Shown here: piece after piece, positions 25,397 to 35,351 of the stretch | How the letters are laid out: the number at the start of each line of letters is the position of its first letter | How positions within the stretch are numbered: the stretch's first letter is position 1 | Assembly: GCF_001757105.1 (NCBI RefSeq) | Contig: NZ_MDHN01000009.1 | Location: 1-64,000 of the forward strand | Length of the DNA: 64,000 bases | Source: Alteromonas confluentis | Lineage (GTDB): Bacteria > Pseudomonadota > Gammaproteobacteria > Enterobacterales > Alteromonadaceae | Direction: 5' to 3' | Notes under the pieces: generated by a model | Told to the model about the DNA's origin: nothing | Databases searched by the model: none | The model's input: the letters and a program-made list of their open reading frames with translations, nothing else | Translations under genes and position numbers: made by a program

Positions 25397-28315
25397 ATGA
25401 ACACCGCACCACATTGGATTAAACGCAGTGCCCTTGCCGTTGTCATTGCTTCAGCCGGCGTAACCAGTTTTCCGACGCTGGCACAAATTGAAGGTGCTAC
25501 CCTGCGCGGAAAAGTGGTGAGTACCGTGGACAGTGCCGTAGACAGCGCCGCCGGTAAAAAGGTCATGGCTCGCGATACAGAACGGGGCTATGTGAATGAA
25601 ACCACCACGCGCGAAGATGGCTCTTATGTGTTTGTTGGTCTGCGACCCGGCACTTATCAGGTCATTGTCGACGGTGATGTGGAAGAAATCACACTAAGAG
25701 TCGGCCAGTCTGCGCGACTGAATTTCGATGTGGCAGCCAGCGACGACAATGTTGAAGTGATCACCGTATCCGGTACTCGGATTGAGGCGTTCTCGGGGGG
25801 AGAAATTGGCACTAACATCACCCCCGAAATGATGATGCGCCTGCCTCAAAACAACCGTAATTTTCTGGCCTTCGCTGACTTGGCACCAGGCGTTCAGGTG
25901 AATACTGGTGCCGACGGCAGCGTGAGCTTACGCGGCGGTGCTCAGCATCAGCGAAGTGTGAATGTGTTTCTCGATGGTGTGAGCCAGAAAGATTATGTAC
26001 TTCAGGGGGGTGTTACCGGCCAGGATTCCAGCCGTGGTAATCCGTTTCCGCAAAGTGCTATTGGCGAATACAAAGTGATTACCCAAAACTATAAAGCCGA
26101 GTACGATCAGGTGGGGAGTACAGCGATCACTGCCGTGACCCGTTCCGGTACCAATGAATTTGAAGGCGACTTTTTTGTCGACTACACCGATGAAGGCTTC
26201 CGCGAAGCCGAGCCTAATGAAACGGAAGGCAAAACCCGCTCATTGATTCGCCACGCTGGTGCAACATTCGCTGGCCCGATCATTAAAGATCAACTGCATT
26301 TCCTCGCTTCCTATGAGAAGAAAACCATCGCACAGCCACAAGATGTGATTGGTGGTTCCGGCATCGACTTTGTCACCTTACCTTCTGAATACGCATCCAG
26401 TATTGGTCGTTTCGCGTCTGATTTCGAAGAAGATCTGTTTTTTGGCAAAATCGACTGGATGATTAACGCCGACCAGACCATAGAAGCGTCGGTGAAACTG
26501 CGTGATGAAAGTGATGTATCCGGCTTTGGTGGCGCTAATGCTTATGAATATGGTGTGGATCGTGAAGTGAAAGACCACCGTTACCATGTGAAATACACCT
26601 ACACAGCGGATGCCTGGCAGAATGAATTCCGTGTGACCTATGAAGATGCAGCGTGGAATCCGCGCGCGTTCACCGATGAAATCGGTATGCGACTGGAAAC
26701 CGCAGAAAATCAGTCGATCATTAATGTTGGCGGTGGCCAGGACTACCAGGAAAAGGGCCAGAAAGGCTGGGGGATTCAGAACGATTTCACCTGGCTGGAT
26801 CTTGAATGGAACGGTTACCATGTAATCAAAGCCGGTATCAAATACAAAGACATAGAACTTCGTACCATCCAGCAGCAGCCAATAAATCCGCAGTATTACT
26901 ACAACGTTGAATTCAATGGCCAGGGCGAATTTGATGTGGTTCAGCCTTATCGTGTTCAGTGGGGGATCCCCGCGAGCGGTTCCGTAGGCGGTGCCGTTGA
27001 AGCGAAAAACCGACAATTGGGTTTGTATATTCAGGATGACTGGGAAGTCACCGATCGCCTGACAATGAATATTGGTATTCGCTGGGATTACGAAGAAACG
27101 CCCAGCTACAAAAATTATCAAACCCCCGACGAACTGGTCGAGGCGCTGCGTGGCTGGGAAAATATCGAGAACGCAAATTACAATATCGACGACTACATCA
27201 GCACCGGCGTTGAGCGGGAGTACTTCACCGGTGCCTGGCAGCCTCGCCTGGGCTTTAGTTACGTGATGGATGAAGACAGAAATCACATGCTGTTTGGTGG
27301 CTATGGCCGTTCCTACGACCGCAACCAGTTTGACTTCATGCAGTTGGAAATGAGCACAGGTTCATTCACCACCGCGGAATACTTCTTCCAGGGCGATGCC
27401 GCCAATCCTTGTGACGACTCTTCCACAAATTGTGTACCGTGGGATGCATCGTACCTCACGCAAAGCGGTCTGGATTCGTTGATTGCCAGCACCGAAATCC
27501 GCGGAACCCGTTACATGCTGCCAAACGATCTTAAAATGCCGTATTCCGATCAGATGAGTTTCGGTGTGCGCAGCGTTTTTGGTGACTGGAATACCGAAGT
27601 CAGCTTAGCTCGGGTAGTGAGTAAAAATGGCTTCAACTGGCTGCTGGGCAACCGCTTGCCAAATGGTGAATTCTTTCAGGAAGGCACTAACTGGGGATCG
27701 CCGTGGGGTTACGGTATTCCGGGCTGGGGGAGTTTGATCATCGCTACTAACGATGGTGAAACCCGTGCCAATAACCTGTACTTCAAACTGAACCGTTCTC
27801 ATAAAGATGGCTGGGGCGTGAACCTTGCGTACACCTTTACCGATGCAGAAGAGAACCGGGTCTACAGCGAAGTCTATGCCTTTGATTATGAAAGTGTTGG
27901 TGACTACGGCTGGAATAAATCGGTAGGCGTGCCGGACCATCGCGTGGTGATTACCGGTTCCTACGACCTGCCATGGAACATAGCGCTCACCGCCAAGTAC
28001 ACCTGGTCGTCAGAGCGTATCTTCCAATACACCCTGTGTGACGACAATAACCAGTGTACCTTCGAGCGGGCCGAACCGTCGAAGAGCGGCTATTCCCGCT
28101 TCGATCTGGCGCTGAATAAGGATTTTCCAACCGATTATCTCGTTGCGAACTCTGTTGCCTGGATACGTTTCGATGTGCAAAACCTGTTCAACGAAGACAA
28201 CTATGGCAACTTCTATCTTAACCCAGACCTGGAAACCTTCGGCCAGCCTAACTCCAACTCGGCCTCCAACGGCGGTATGCGTCAGTTGAAACTCTCTGCC
28301 GGCTGGCGCTTCTAA
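25397..28315 (+). CDS. TonB-dependent receptor with carboxypeptidase-regulatory-like N-terminal domain
   Basis: The 972-residue protein starts with a signal peptide (IKRSALAVVIASAGVTSFPTLA). It has a CarboxypepD_reg-like fold (EGATLRGKVV ... DGSYVFVGLRPGTYQV, ~30-110), then the plug (VITVSGTRIEAFSGGEIGTNIT, RSVNVFLDGVSQKDY, GEYKVITQNYKAEYDQVGSTAITAVTRSGTN in part) and a large barrel ending LKLSAGWRF. The start at 25397 has GGAGAG 9 bases upstream; the open frame to 25277 covers an operator-like site. The domain order is that of Oar/SusC-like receptors for oligosaccharides. It is probably co-transcribed with the following GH144 gene and repressed by the divergent LacI protein. Confidence 0.93.
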   Translation: MNTAPHWIKRSALAVVIASAGVTSFPTLAQIEGATLRGKVVSTVDSAVDSAAGKKVMARDTERGYVNETTTREDGSYVFVGLRPGTYQVIVDGDVEEITLRVGQSARLNFDVAASDDNVEVITVSGTRIEAFSGGEIGTNITPEMMMRLPQNNRNFLAFADLAPGVQVNTGADGSVSLRGGAQHQRSVNVFLDGVSQKDYVLQGGVTGQDSSRGNPFPQSAIGEYKVITQNYKAEYDQVGSTAITAVTRSGTNEFEGDFFVDYTDEGFREAEPNETEGKTRSLIRHAGATFAGPIIKDQLHFLASYEKKTIAQPQDVIGGSGIDFVTLPSEYASSIGRFASDFEEDLFFGKIDWMINADQTIEASVKLRDESDVSGFGGANAYEYGVDREVKDHRYHVKYTYTADAWQNEFRVTYEDAAWNPRAFTDEIGMRLETAENQSIINVGGGQDYQEKGQKGWGIQNDFTWLDLEWNGYHVIKAGIKYKDIELRTIQQQPINPQYYYNVEFNGQGEFDVVQPYRVQWGIPASGSVGGAVEAKNRQLGLYIQDDWEVTDRLTMNIGIRWDYEETPSYKNYQTPDELVEALRGWENIENANYNIDDYISTGVEREYFTGAWQPRLGFSYVMDEDRNHMLFGGYGRSYDRNQFDFMQLEMSTGSFTTAEYFFQGDAANPCDDSSTNCVPWDASYLTQSGLDSLIASTEIRGTRYMLPNDLKMPYSDQMSFGVRSVFGDWNTEVSLARVVSKNGFNWLLGNRLPNGEFFQEGTNWGSPWGYGIPGWGSLIIATNDGETRANNLYFKLNRSHKDGWGVNLAYTFTDAEENRVYSEVYAFDYESVGDYGWNKSVGVPDHRVVITGSYDLPWNIALTAKYTWSSERIFQYTLCDDNNQCTFERAEPSKSGYSRFDLALNKDFPTDYLVANSVAWIRFDVQNLFNEDNYGNFYLNPDLETFGQPNSNSASNGGMRQLKLSAGWRF

Positions 28316-28351
28316 ACCTTATCAATAAGCTCCTCTGAAGAGGACGATTTG

Positions 28352-28380
28352 CGGGGCAGGCTTTCTGCCCCGTACTTTTA
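28352..28380 (+). terminator. Hairpin between TonB receptor and GH144 genes
   Basis: CGGGGCAG-GCTTT-CTGCCCCG is followed by TACTTTTACC. It is a strong stem with a weak T tract, so it could act as an attenuator that lowers GH144 transcript relative to the receptor. Confidence 0.65.
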
Positions 28381-28427
28381 CCTGACGACACAACTTAAAT
28401 ACAACGAATTAAATCAGAGACTAGACA

Positions 28428-30062
28428 ATGCGTTTATCACATCTTCTTCGCGGTATTTCCGCCGCTGCAATTCTGACAATGCACCCTCCGGCGATGGCGG
28501 CTGACTGGACCCTGGAAGGGTACGACAGCCACGTGGAGCTGAACTGGGATGACCTCTATGAGGAAGGCACTCATTACCGGATTGATGTGTCATCGGACGG
28601 CGGTCAGAAATGGCAGACCCGAAAGGAAACCAACGGCAGTTTTGCGCTGGATTTTGTCCGTGATATGGGGGCAAACCTGCAATTGAAATACCGCCTGATG
28701 GCAGTGGAAGACGATAAAGCCACTGAAATTGCCAGTGGCACTGCCAGCACCCGGGACTTCACCGATGACGAATTGCTGAATATGGTGCAGAAATACACCT
28801 TCCGCTATTTCTGGGAATATGCTGAACCCTCCAGTGGCATGGCTCGGGAACGCATTCCGTTTATGGATGAAGACGGTGATATTGTGACCACAGGCGGCAC
28901 GGGCTTTGGTATTGCCGCCATCATCACCGCTGCAGAGCGTGGCTGGATAACCCGGGAAACGGCTGTCGCCCGGTTGAATAAAATGACTGACCATCTGGAA
29001 CAATTTGAACGTTTTAAAGGTATGTGGGCGCATTGGTATACCGCTGACGATCTGAACGCCTTTAACTTTAGTAAGTTCGATGACGGCGGCGATATTGTGG
29101 AGTCTGCGTTTATGATGCAGGGGCTGCTCACTGCACGCCAGTATTTCGATAGCGATAACAAAGAAGAAAAGCGCCTGCGCCAGCGCATTACGGTACTGTG
29201 GGAAGACATGGATTGGCAGTGGTACACCCAGGGCCGAGATATTCTGTACTGGCACTGGTCGAAAAACTACGGCTGGAAAATGAATCACCCGATCAAAGGG
29301 TACAACGAAGCATTGATCGTTTACGTGCTGGCAGCGTCATCACCCACCAATCCAATTTCTGCAAAGCCCTACCATGACGGTTGGGCAAGCTGGGAAAATG
29401 AGACATTCCGCAACTACTCTGAGTACTACGGCATCACATTACCACTGGGTAATAAAGTCAACATGGGCGGTCCGCTGTTCTTTGCCCACTACAGTTTCAT
29501 GGGGCTTGATCCAAGAGGCCTGCGAGATCGCTACGCCAATTACTGGGAACAGAACCGTCGCCACACGCTTATTAACCGGGCTTACAGCATCGATAACCCA
29601 TTTGGCTGGGAAGGTTACGGCGAGGACTTCTGGGGTTTGACCGCCGGTGATATGGTGCCGGTTGGATACACCGCCCATGCCCCGGGTGCGGAGCGGGACC
29701 ACGGTACTATTGCGCCAACGGCAGCATTGTCGTCGATGCCCTATACCCCTGAGGAATCGATGAAGGTGCTGAAAAACCTTTACCGCAACCACGGTAAGCA
29801 TCTGTTCGGACGGATGGGCTTTTTCGACGGCATTAACCTGAGTGTCTCGGGCGATCCGGAAACTCAGGTACGCAACACCTATCTTGCTATCGATCAGGGG
29901 CCCATCGTGGGCATGATTGAAAACTATCGGTCCGCACTGCTGTGGAACACCTTCATGAAAGATAAAGACGTGCAGCGCGGGCTGAAAAAGCTCGGTTTCT
30001 CGGTTGACCGCAATGTGCGTACCCGCCTCAACGCAAAAAGTGATCAGGAGCCTTCTTCATGA
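28428..30062 (+). CDS. Exported GH144/glycoamylase-family glucanase (PF10091)
   Basis: The 544-residue protein has a signal peptide (residues 1-24, ending AMA), a beta-sandwich-like N-terminal region (~25-105) and an alpha/alpha-barrel. Conserved stretches are FRYFWEYAEPSSGMARER, TGGTGFGIAAIITAAERGWI, ILYWHWSKNYGWKMNHPIKGYNE (in part), GGPLFFAHYSFMGLDPRG and GLTAGD, all typical of PF10091. Characterised members (GH144) are beta-1,2-glucanases or related exo-enzymes. It follows the LacI-controlled receptor gene, so a beta-glucan or oligosaccharide uptake route is likely. The exact linkage is not readable. Confidence 0.87.
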   Translation: MRLSHLLRGISAAAILTMHPPAMAADWTLEGYDSHVELNWDDLYEEGTHYRIDVSSDGGQKWQTRKETNGSFALDFVRDMGANLQLKYRLMAVEDDKATEIASGTASTRDFTDDELLNMVQKYTFRYFWEYAEPSSGMARERIPFMDEDGDIVTTGGTGFGIAAIITAAERGWITRETAVARLNKMTDHLEQFERFKGMWAHWYTADDLNAFNFSKFDDGGDIVESAFMMQGLLTARQYFDSDNKEEKRLRQRITVLWEDMDWQWYTQGRDILYWHWSKNYGWKMNHPIKGYNEALIVYVLAASSPTNPISAKPYHDGWASWENETFRNYSEYYGITLPLGNKVNMGGPLFFAHYSFMGLDPRGLRDRYANYWEQNRRHTLINRAYSIDNPFGWEGYGEDFWGLTAGDMVPVGYTAHAPGAERDHGTIAPTAALSSMPYTPEESMKVLKNLYRNHGKHLFGRMGFFDGINLSVSGDPETQVRNTYLAIDQGPIVGMIENYRSALLWNTFMKDKDVQRGLKKLGFSVDRNVRTRLNAKSDQEPSS

Positions 30063-30159
30063 CCTTTTCTAAAACCTCTCTGGCCATTCGCAGATAATGG
30101 CCTCGCGTATTTGTGGTGGTTCCGTTATGCTCCTGCCATGCATTTTTAAAGGAACCATC

Positions 30160-31089
30160 ATGAAGTTTTCTCCCGTTGCGCTTTTGCTGACGTCAGCCTT
30201 TCTGTTCAGTCACTCTGCCTCTTGTGAAACCAGCCCTGTTGAGCCGTCAGTGCTGTCCTCTGGCCTCAAAACCCTTTCCGCTGATGACATGGAAGGACGC
30301 AGAACAGGCACAGAAGGCGCTGAAAAAGCTCGTGAGTACATTCTGGATAGGATTCATGCGACAGCCTTTAAAGGCAATGTTGATGTGGAAGTGCTGCCAT
30401 TTGACGTTCAACCTCGAAAAGAAGGTGAAGGAAAAGTGATTCAGGGCATTAATATTCTGGTGCATCTCGAAGGCACCGGGGAGTCAGATAAGAGTCTTAT
30501 TGTTACTGCCCACTACGACCACGTTGGCATTAACAAGGGGGAGATTTACAACGGCGCCGACGACAATGCGTCGGGTGTGGTAGCAGCACTAGCGGTAATG
30601 GAAACTTTTGCGGCAAAACCGCCACAGCACGATTTGTGGATCATTTTCCCTGATGCCGAGGAAATGGGCTTGCAGGGTAGCCGCCATATAGCCGCTTCGC
30701 TGGCAGTGCATAAAATCGTTAACCCTGCGCTGGCAATCAACTTCGACATGCTGGCGCAGAACACAAAAGACGAATTATATGTTTCTGGCACCTATCATAA
30801 TCCGGCACTGAGGCCACTGGTTGAGCAACTGGCAAAGCGCGCGAGTATTCACTTGCTGATGGGGCATGACAAACCGGAAGACGGCGATCAGGACTGGACA
30901 ATGCAGTCTGATCACGGTGCGTTCTTCAAACAAGGTATTCCGTTTCTGTATTTTGGCGTGGAAGACCACCCACACTATCACAAACCCAGTGATACCTATG
31001 AAAATATCCCGCTGGATTTCTTCTACCGTTCGGTTGCGACGGTGGTCGATGCGGTGACTTTCTTTGAACAAAATCTGGATGCGATTTGA
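30160..31089 (+). CDS. Exported M28 family metallopeptidase
   Basis: The 309-residue protein has a signal peptide (VALLLTSAFLFSHSASC; a Cys at ~22 could allow lipidation but the lipobox is poor). The M28 two-zinc core shows TAHYDHVG, NGADDNASGVVAALAVME, FPDAEEMGLQGS (catalytic and bridging acids), NFDMLA, and QSDHGAFFKQGIPFLYFG with the last His in DHPHYHKPSDTYENI. The start at 30160 has AAAGGA 6 bases upstream. It would act as an aminopeptidase outside the cytoplasm. Its stop overlaps the start of the UDG-like gene. Confidence 0.92.
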   Translation: MKFSPVALLLTSAFLFSHSASCETSPVEPSVLSSGLKTLSADDMEGRRTGTEGAEKAREYILDRIHATAFKGNVDVEVLPFDVQPRKEGEGKVIQGINILVHLEGTGESDKSLIVTAHYDHVGINKGEIYNGADDNASGVVAALAVMETFAAKPPQHDLWIIFPDAEEMGLQGSRHIAASLAVHKIVNPALAINFDMLAQNTKDELYVSGTYHNPALRPLVEQLAKRASIHLLMGHDKPEDGDQDWTMQSDHGAFFKQGIPFLYFGVEDHPHYHKPSDTYENIPLDFFYRSVATVVDAVTFFEQNLDAI

Positions 31090-31643
31090 ATCTGAGTGAT
31101 CAGATAAGCCAGTGCACCCTGTGCGCTGGCGATTTCGACCATGCACCGAATCCGGTGTTTCAGTTTAGCGAACATGCCCGCATTCTGATCATCGGGCAGG
31201 CGCCGGGGATCAAGGCGCACGAAAGCAATATACCCTGGAACGATGCCTCCGGCGACAAACTGCGTAGCTGGTTGGGCGTAGACAGAGAAAAGTTTTATTC
31301 CGGCCTGTTCGCTCACATGCCCATGGCATTCTGCTTCCCTGGCTACAAAAATGGGGCGGATGCGCCGCCACCTAAAATCTGTGCCGAAACCTGGCATGCC
31401 AGCGTGATTAAACAGTTAAATCCAGCCTTAACCATTCATATTGGCCGCTATTCCCAGCAGTATTACCTGCCACAATTTAAAACCCTGACCGAAGCCGTCG
31501 AAGCGACAACACAATCCCCAGGCAACCGCTACGTTTTGCCTCATCCGTCAGGGCGAAACAACCGCTGGCTGGTGCGTAATCCATGGTTTGAAGCCCGCAG
31601 TCTGCCTGTACTGCGGAAATCGCTCAGTGTGCTGCTGAGTTGA
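31086..31643 (+). CDS. Uracil-DNA glycosylase family protein
   Basis: The 185-residue protein has the UDG-fold motif A (IIGQAPGIKAHES, ~37-49) and motif B (PHPSGRNNRW, ~155-164). An N-terminal CTLC pair hints at, but does not prove, an Fe-S cluster, since only two cysteines are spaced this way. The group is seen in many gammaproteobacteria as a 'uracil-DNA glycosylase family' protein; true glycosylase activity is not assured. The TTG start overlaps the M28 gene stop by 4 bases, indicating coupled translation. Confidence 0.85.
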   Translation: MNLSDQISQCTLCAGDFDHAPNPVFQFSEHARILIIGQAPGIKAHESNIPWNDASGDKLRSWLGVDREKFYSGLFAHMPMAFCFPGYKNGADAPPPKICAETWHASVIKQLNPALTIHIGRYSQQYYLPQFKTLTEAVEATTQSPGNRYVLPHPSGRNNRWLVRNPWFEARSLPVLRKSLSVLLS

Positions 31644-31648
31644 AAGCA

Positions 31649-32836
31649 CTATTGAACTGTTGTCGGTTTTTCGATCGCCGATAATGCTGCCTTTTCTGCC
31701 TTTTTATAAAAGCTACGCAAATAGCAATATCGCCATAGTTTCTCAAACGGTCCCTGACCGAACTTATTCATAACCACATTCGCCAGCAGCATTTGGATAG
31801 CAGTGAATACCACCACGATAAAAAGTAAATCGGTTCGTGTCATGGTTTCTTCAAACCCAGGGTTAACTTGGGGCATTATCGCTCGGAACAATATCGCCAT
31901 GCAGATGGATTGCAACAGATATAAAGAGAACGCCATACGACCACAATTGCGTAAGGTACTGAACAGCCAGTTTTCCTTTTGCTGGCATTTTACCAGCAGG
32001 TGCGCGTACACCAATGCCACAAATATCGCGGAAATCGATGACAACATCACCGCGAATTCTTCCATGTATATCGATTGCAATATCAGCGGTTGCATGGCGA
32101 GCAGCGTGCTTACAATTCCAGCGATAATAATTTTTCTGAATAGTTGCGGGCTAAAACCATTGATGAAAAATCCGCTTCGGAACAGGTATACGCCCAGCAA
32201 CATCAGGCCAAGCGTCTGCCATATCATCACAATGCAAGCGAATACCAGAAACGCCAGCGCCACACCGCCTTGCGCCAACATTTGAATGATGTATCCGCTA
32301 CGCCACACTGACAACTGTTCCTGGTAGTTGTCTGAGCCGCGTATCATCAAATCGTCCGGTGAGGAGAAAACAAGCATGGCGGCGAACATAACCAGGATGA
32401 CGACGCCCCCAATAAGTAAGAAATTACGTGCCTTTGTCATTAATGCTGCATTGTCATTCATCAGGTACTTTCTTGCGATCATGCCGCAAATCGCGTAGTA
32501 CATCAGAATGTCACCCCCGAAAATAAACAGCGCGTGCAATGCGCCGAACAGGAGCAACCAGTTAAGTCGGGTTTTAATAAAAAGCGATGGGTTATACTTA
32601 TTCTTCTCGCAGTGCCCGTACTGAATGGCTAATCCCGCTCCAAACAAAATACTGAACAACGTTCGAAACCGTCCGTCGGCAAAAATAAGCTGCAGAAAAC
32701 TCACTATCTGGTCGGTTAACAAGGGGGGCGCAAAATGGGCATAGCCCACTAGCATATTCACATGATACGGAATGTTCATGATGAGAATGCCAAGAATCGC
32801 GACACCGCGTATGGCGTCCAGAGAATGTAGTCGCAT
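31649..32836 (-). CDS. DUF418 family membrane protein (YeiB-like)
   Basis: The 395-residue protein has about 10 hydrophobic helices. It starts RLHSLDAIRGVAILGILIMN (the family's N-terminal signature) and has FADGRFRTLFSILFGAGLAIQ and C-terminal FGQGPFEKLWRYCYLRSFYK, matching DUF418. The function of the family is unknown; it is structurally related to acyltransferase-3 type membrane proteins. The start at 32836 has AGGA 7 bases upstream. It is divergent from the rut operon, and a RutR-like palindrome lies in the shared region. Confidence 0.88.
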   Translation of the reverse strand: MRLHSLDAIRGVAILGILIMNIPYHVNMLVGYAHFAPPLLTDQIVSFLQLIFADGRFRTLFSILFGAGLAIQYGHCEKNKYNPSLFIKTRLNWLLLFGALHALFIFGGDILMYYAICGMIARKYLMNDNAALMTKARNFLLIGGVVILVMFAAMLVFSSPDDLMIRGSDNYQEQLSVWRSGYIIQMLAQGGVALAFLVFACIVMIWQTLGLMLLGVYLFRSGFFINGFSPQLFRKIIIAGIVSTLLAMQPLILQSIYMEEFAVMLSSISAIFVALVYAHLLVKCQQKENWLFSTLRNCGRMAFSLYLLQSICMAILFRAIMPQVNPGFEETMTRTDLLFIVVVFTAIQMLLANVVMNKFGQGPFEKLWRYCYLRSFYKKAEKAALSAIEKPTTVQ

Positions 32837-32950
32837 AGTCAATCCTTTTAGAGATGCCTTTTTCCTTTTCACAACCTCTATAGAATAACCTGAATCCGCT
32901 CAAACTTTGCACCATGAGACTGCAAAGCAGCCAATAGCACTGAACTAAAA

Positions 32951-32966
32951 TGGACCAAATGGTCTG
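32951..32966. promoter_or_regulatory. RutR-box-like palindrome upstream of rutA
   Basis: TGGACCAAATGGTCTG contains a perfect GACCA-AA-TGGTC palindrome. It matches the E. coli RutR consensus TTGACCAnnTGGTCAA in the whole inner core, differing only in the outer bases. It lies 163 bases before the rutA start. RutR-like regulation by uracil is inference; no rutR gene is in the window. Confidence 0.72.
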
Positions 32967-33128
32967 ATTTTTGTATTTATTTTAATTTAACTTTATGAAT
33001 TTTAAGACTTTAAATTCATGGCGCGATTAATGCTCGCTTGTTTTATGAACGACGATGAAAAACAAAGAAGAACACCGTCAGGGATGGCTGCTATATCGGT
33101 GGTCACGAAACATCAAGTGAGAGCGAAA

Positions 33129-34217
33129 ATGGATATAGGCGTTTTTATTCCAATCGGGAACAATGGCTGGCTGATTTCAAAAACTTCTCCTCAGTACAAG
33201 CCGACATTTGATTTAAACAAAGAAATCGTGATGAAGGCTGAAGAGTACGATCTGGATTTCGCCCTGTCGATGATCAAGCTTCGTGGCTTCGGCGGCGATA
33301 CCGAGTTCTGGGACTACAATCTTGAATCGTTCACCCTGATGGCCGGCCTTGCTGCCGTTACCAGCAAAATTCAGCTGTATGCCACCGCGGCAACCCTGGT
33401 GATGCCGCCGGCCATCATGGCGCGCATGGCCACAACCATAGACTCCATTTCCAACGGTCGCTTCGGTGTGAACCTTGTCACCGGCTGGCAGCGTCCGGAA
33501 TATTCCCAGATGGGCATGTGGCCCGGCGATCAGTTCTTCGGTAACCGCTACGAATATCTCGAAGAGTACATCACCGTGGTGAAAGAACTGTGGGAAACCG
33601 GTCAGAGTGATTTCAAAGGCGAGCATTTCCAGATGGACGACTGTCGCATGCTGCCTAAACCGTCCCGCAAAATTCCTATTATCTGCGCTGGCCAGAGTGC
33701 GTCTGGTATGGCGTTCTCTGCGAAACACGCCGACTACAACTTCTGTTTTGGCAAAGGGGTGAATACACCTACTGCATTTTCACCGACCTCTGAACGTTTA
33801 ATTGAAGCTGCTGCGAAAGCCGAGAGAAAGGTCGATTCCGCAGTACTGATCATGGTGATTGCCGACGAAACCGATGAAAAGGCCATGGCAAAATGGGAGT
33901 TATACAAAGAAGGTAAAGATCAGTCTGCGCTGGATTGGATGGCAGAGCAGGGCGCCGCAGACAAAACGTCCGGCAAAGATACCAACGTCCGCGATATGAC
34001 CAACCCCACTTCGGCGGTAAACTTGAATATGGGGACGCTGGTGGGTTCGTATGCCTCTGTGGCCGCCATGCTGGATGAAATTGATACCGTGCCCGGCTGC
34101 GGTGGTGTACTGCTGACCTTCGATGATTTCCTTAAAGGCATGGATGATTTCGGCACCAAAATTCAGCCACTGATGAAATCCCGTCAGCATCTGTACGACA
34201 AGACAGGAGCCGCGTAA
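33129..34217 (+). CDS. rutA: Pyrimidine monooxygenase RutA
   Basis: The 362-residue luciferase-family flavin monooxygenase matches RutA along its length: [63 protein letters not shown] and [17 protein letters not shown] (each seen). It opens the uracil ring between N3 and C4 using FMNH2 and O2 to give peroxyureidoacrylate. The start at 33129 is preferred over 33018 because it fits the RutA N-terminus. First gene of rutABCD plus a permease. The gene for the flavin reductase RutF, which supplies FMNH2 in E. coli, is missing here. Confidence 0.96.
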   Translation: MDIGVFIPIGNNGWLISKTSPQYKPTFDLNKEIVMKAEEYDLDFALSMIKLRGFGGDTEFWDYNLESFTLMAGLAAVTSKIQLYATAATLVMPPAIMARMATTIDSISNGRFGVNLVTGWQRPEYSQMGMWPGDQFFGNRYEYLEEYITVVKELWETGQSDFKGEHFQMDDCRMLPKPSRKIPIICAGQSASGMAFSAKHADYNFCFGKGVNTPTAFSPTSERLIEAAAKAERKVDSAVLIMVIADETDEKAMAKWELYKEGKDQSALDWMAEQGAADKTSGKDTNVRDMTNPTSAVNLNMGTLVGSYASVAAMLDEIDTVPGCGGVLLTFDDFLKGMDDFGTKIQPLMKSRQHLYDKTGAA

Positions 34218-34957
34218 TGGCAGAGCAGTCTTACTATGAAGTGGCCGGTTATTTTCAGTCTGAGCGGGCAGGGCAGCCTTCGCAAAAAGTACTGCCCGCG
34301 AAACCCGAGCCTATCACTTTTAATCCTGCAGAAACCGCAGTCATTGTGGTGGATTTGCAGAATGCCTATGCCAGCAAAAACGGTTATCTGGATAAAGCGG
34401 GTTTTGATGTGTCTACCACGGCCCCGGTTATTGCTAAAACCATCAAAGTGCTGGAAGTGGCTCGTGCTAACGGCATGCCCGTGGTGTTTTTCCAAAATGG
34501 CTGGGACCCTGACTATCACGAGGCTGGTGGGCCGGGCTCACCGAACTGGTACAAATCCAACGCCCTTAAAACCATGCGTAAGCAGCCTGAACTGATGGGC
34601 ACCATGCTAGCCAAAGGCACCTGGGACTATGACTTAGTCGATGAACTTAAACCGCAGCCCGGCGACATGGTGATCCCGAAAACCCGCTACAGCGGCTTCT
34701 TCAATACTAACCTCGACAGCATGCTGCGCAGCCGCGGCATTCGTAATCTTGTCTTTACTGGTATCGCCACCAATGTGTGTGTGGAATCGACCTTGCGTGA
34801 CGGCTTCTTTCTGGAGTATTTCGGCATAGTGCTGGAAGACGCGACCTATCAGGCTGGGCCACGCAGTGCCCACGATGCCGCATTGTTTAACATTGAAACC
34901 TTTTTCGGCTGGGTCTCCAGCGTGGATGAATTCTGTACCCTGATGGCCTCTAAATAA
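34217..34957 (+). CDS. rutB: Ureidoacrylate amidohydrolase RutB
   Basis: The 246-residue isochorismatase-fold hydrolase has the catalytic Asp in [10 protein letters not shown] (~45), Lys in [12 protein letters not shown] and Cys in [18 protein letters not shown] (~184). In the Rut pathway it cleaves (peroxy)ureidoacrylate to aminoacrylate, CO2 and NH3. Its ATG shares one base with the rutA stop (TAATG), showing tight translational coupling. Confidence 0.95.
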   Translation: MAEQSYYEVAGYFQSERAGQPSQKVLPAKPEPITFNPAETAVIVVDLQNAYASKNGYLDKAGFDVSTTAPVIAKTIKVLEVARANGMPVVFFQNGWDPDYHEAGGPGSPNWYKSNALKTMRKQPELMGTMLAKGTWDYDLVDELKPQPGDMVIPKTRYSGFFNTNLDSMLRSRGIRNLVFTGIATNVCVESTLRDGFFLEYFGIVLEDATYQAGPRSAHDAALFNIETFFGWVSSVDEFCTLMASK

Positions 34958-34967
34958 GGAAATAATC

Positions 34968-35351
34968 ATGAGCAAGAAAGCAATTATTCCCGCAGGCACC
35001 GGCGTGCCTATCGCTCCATTTGTACCCGGCACCATGGCGGACAATATCGTGTATGTCTCTGGCACGCTACCGTTCGATAAAGACAACAATGTGGTGCATG
35101 TAGGGGATGCTGAAGCACAAACTCGTCACGTACTGGAAACAGTTAAAAGCGTGATTGAGGAAGCCGGAGGCACCATGGATGATGTGACCTTCAACACCAT
35201 TCTGCTCACCGACTGGGCCAATTACGGCGCGATCAATAAGGTGTACGCTGAGTATTTCCCAGGGGAGAAACCGGCTCGCTACTGTATTCAGGTGGGACTG
35301 GTGAAACCCGAAGCGTTAGTTGAAATTGCCAGTATCGCCCATGTCGGATAA
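34968..35351 (+). CDS. rutC: Aminoacrylate peracid reductase/deaminase RutC (RidA family)
   Basis: The 127-residue RidA-fold protein has [47 protein letters not shown] and [22 protein letters not shown], with the conserved Arg of RidA proteins in PARYC. In the rut pathway it acts on 3-aminoacrylate or its peracid. AGGAA lies 5 bases upstream; it is 10 bases after rutB. Confidence 0.95.
   Translation: MSKKAIIPAGTGVPIAPFVPGTMADNIVYVSGTLPFDKDNNVVHVGDAEAQTRHVLETVKSVIEEAGGTMDDVTFNTILLTDWANYGAINKVYAEYFPGEKPARYCIQVGLVKPEALVEIASIAHVG

Noticed and set aside
26378..27286. 302-codon minus-strand open frame
   Set aside because: It is fully antisense to the TonB receptor gene, with no ribosome-binding site or recognisable domain; long antisense frames are common in such codon usage.
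28590..29288. 232-codon minus-strand open frame
   Set aside because: Antisense to the GH144 gene, which has clear family motifs; no support for a second gene.
33213..33728. 171-codon minus-strand open frame
   Set aside because: Antisense to rutA; no domain.
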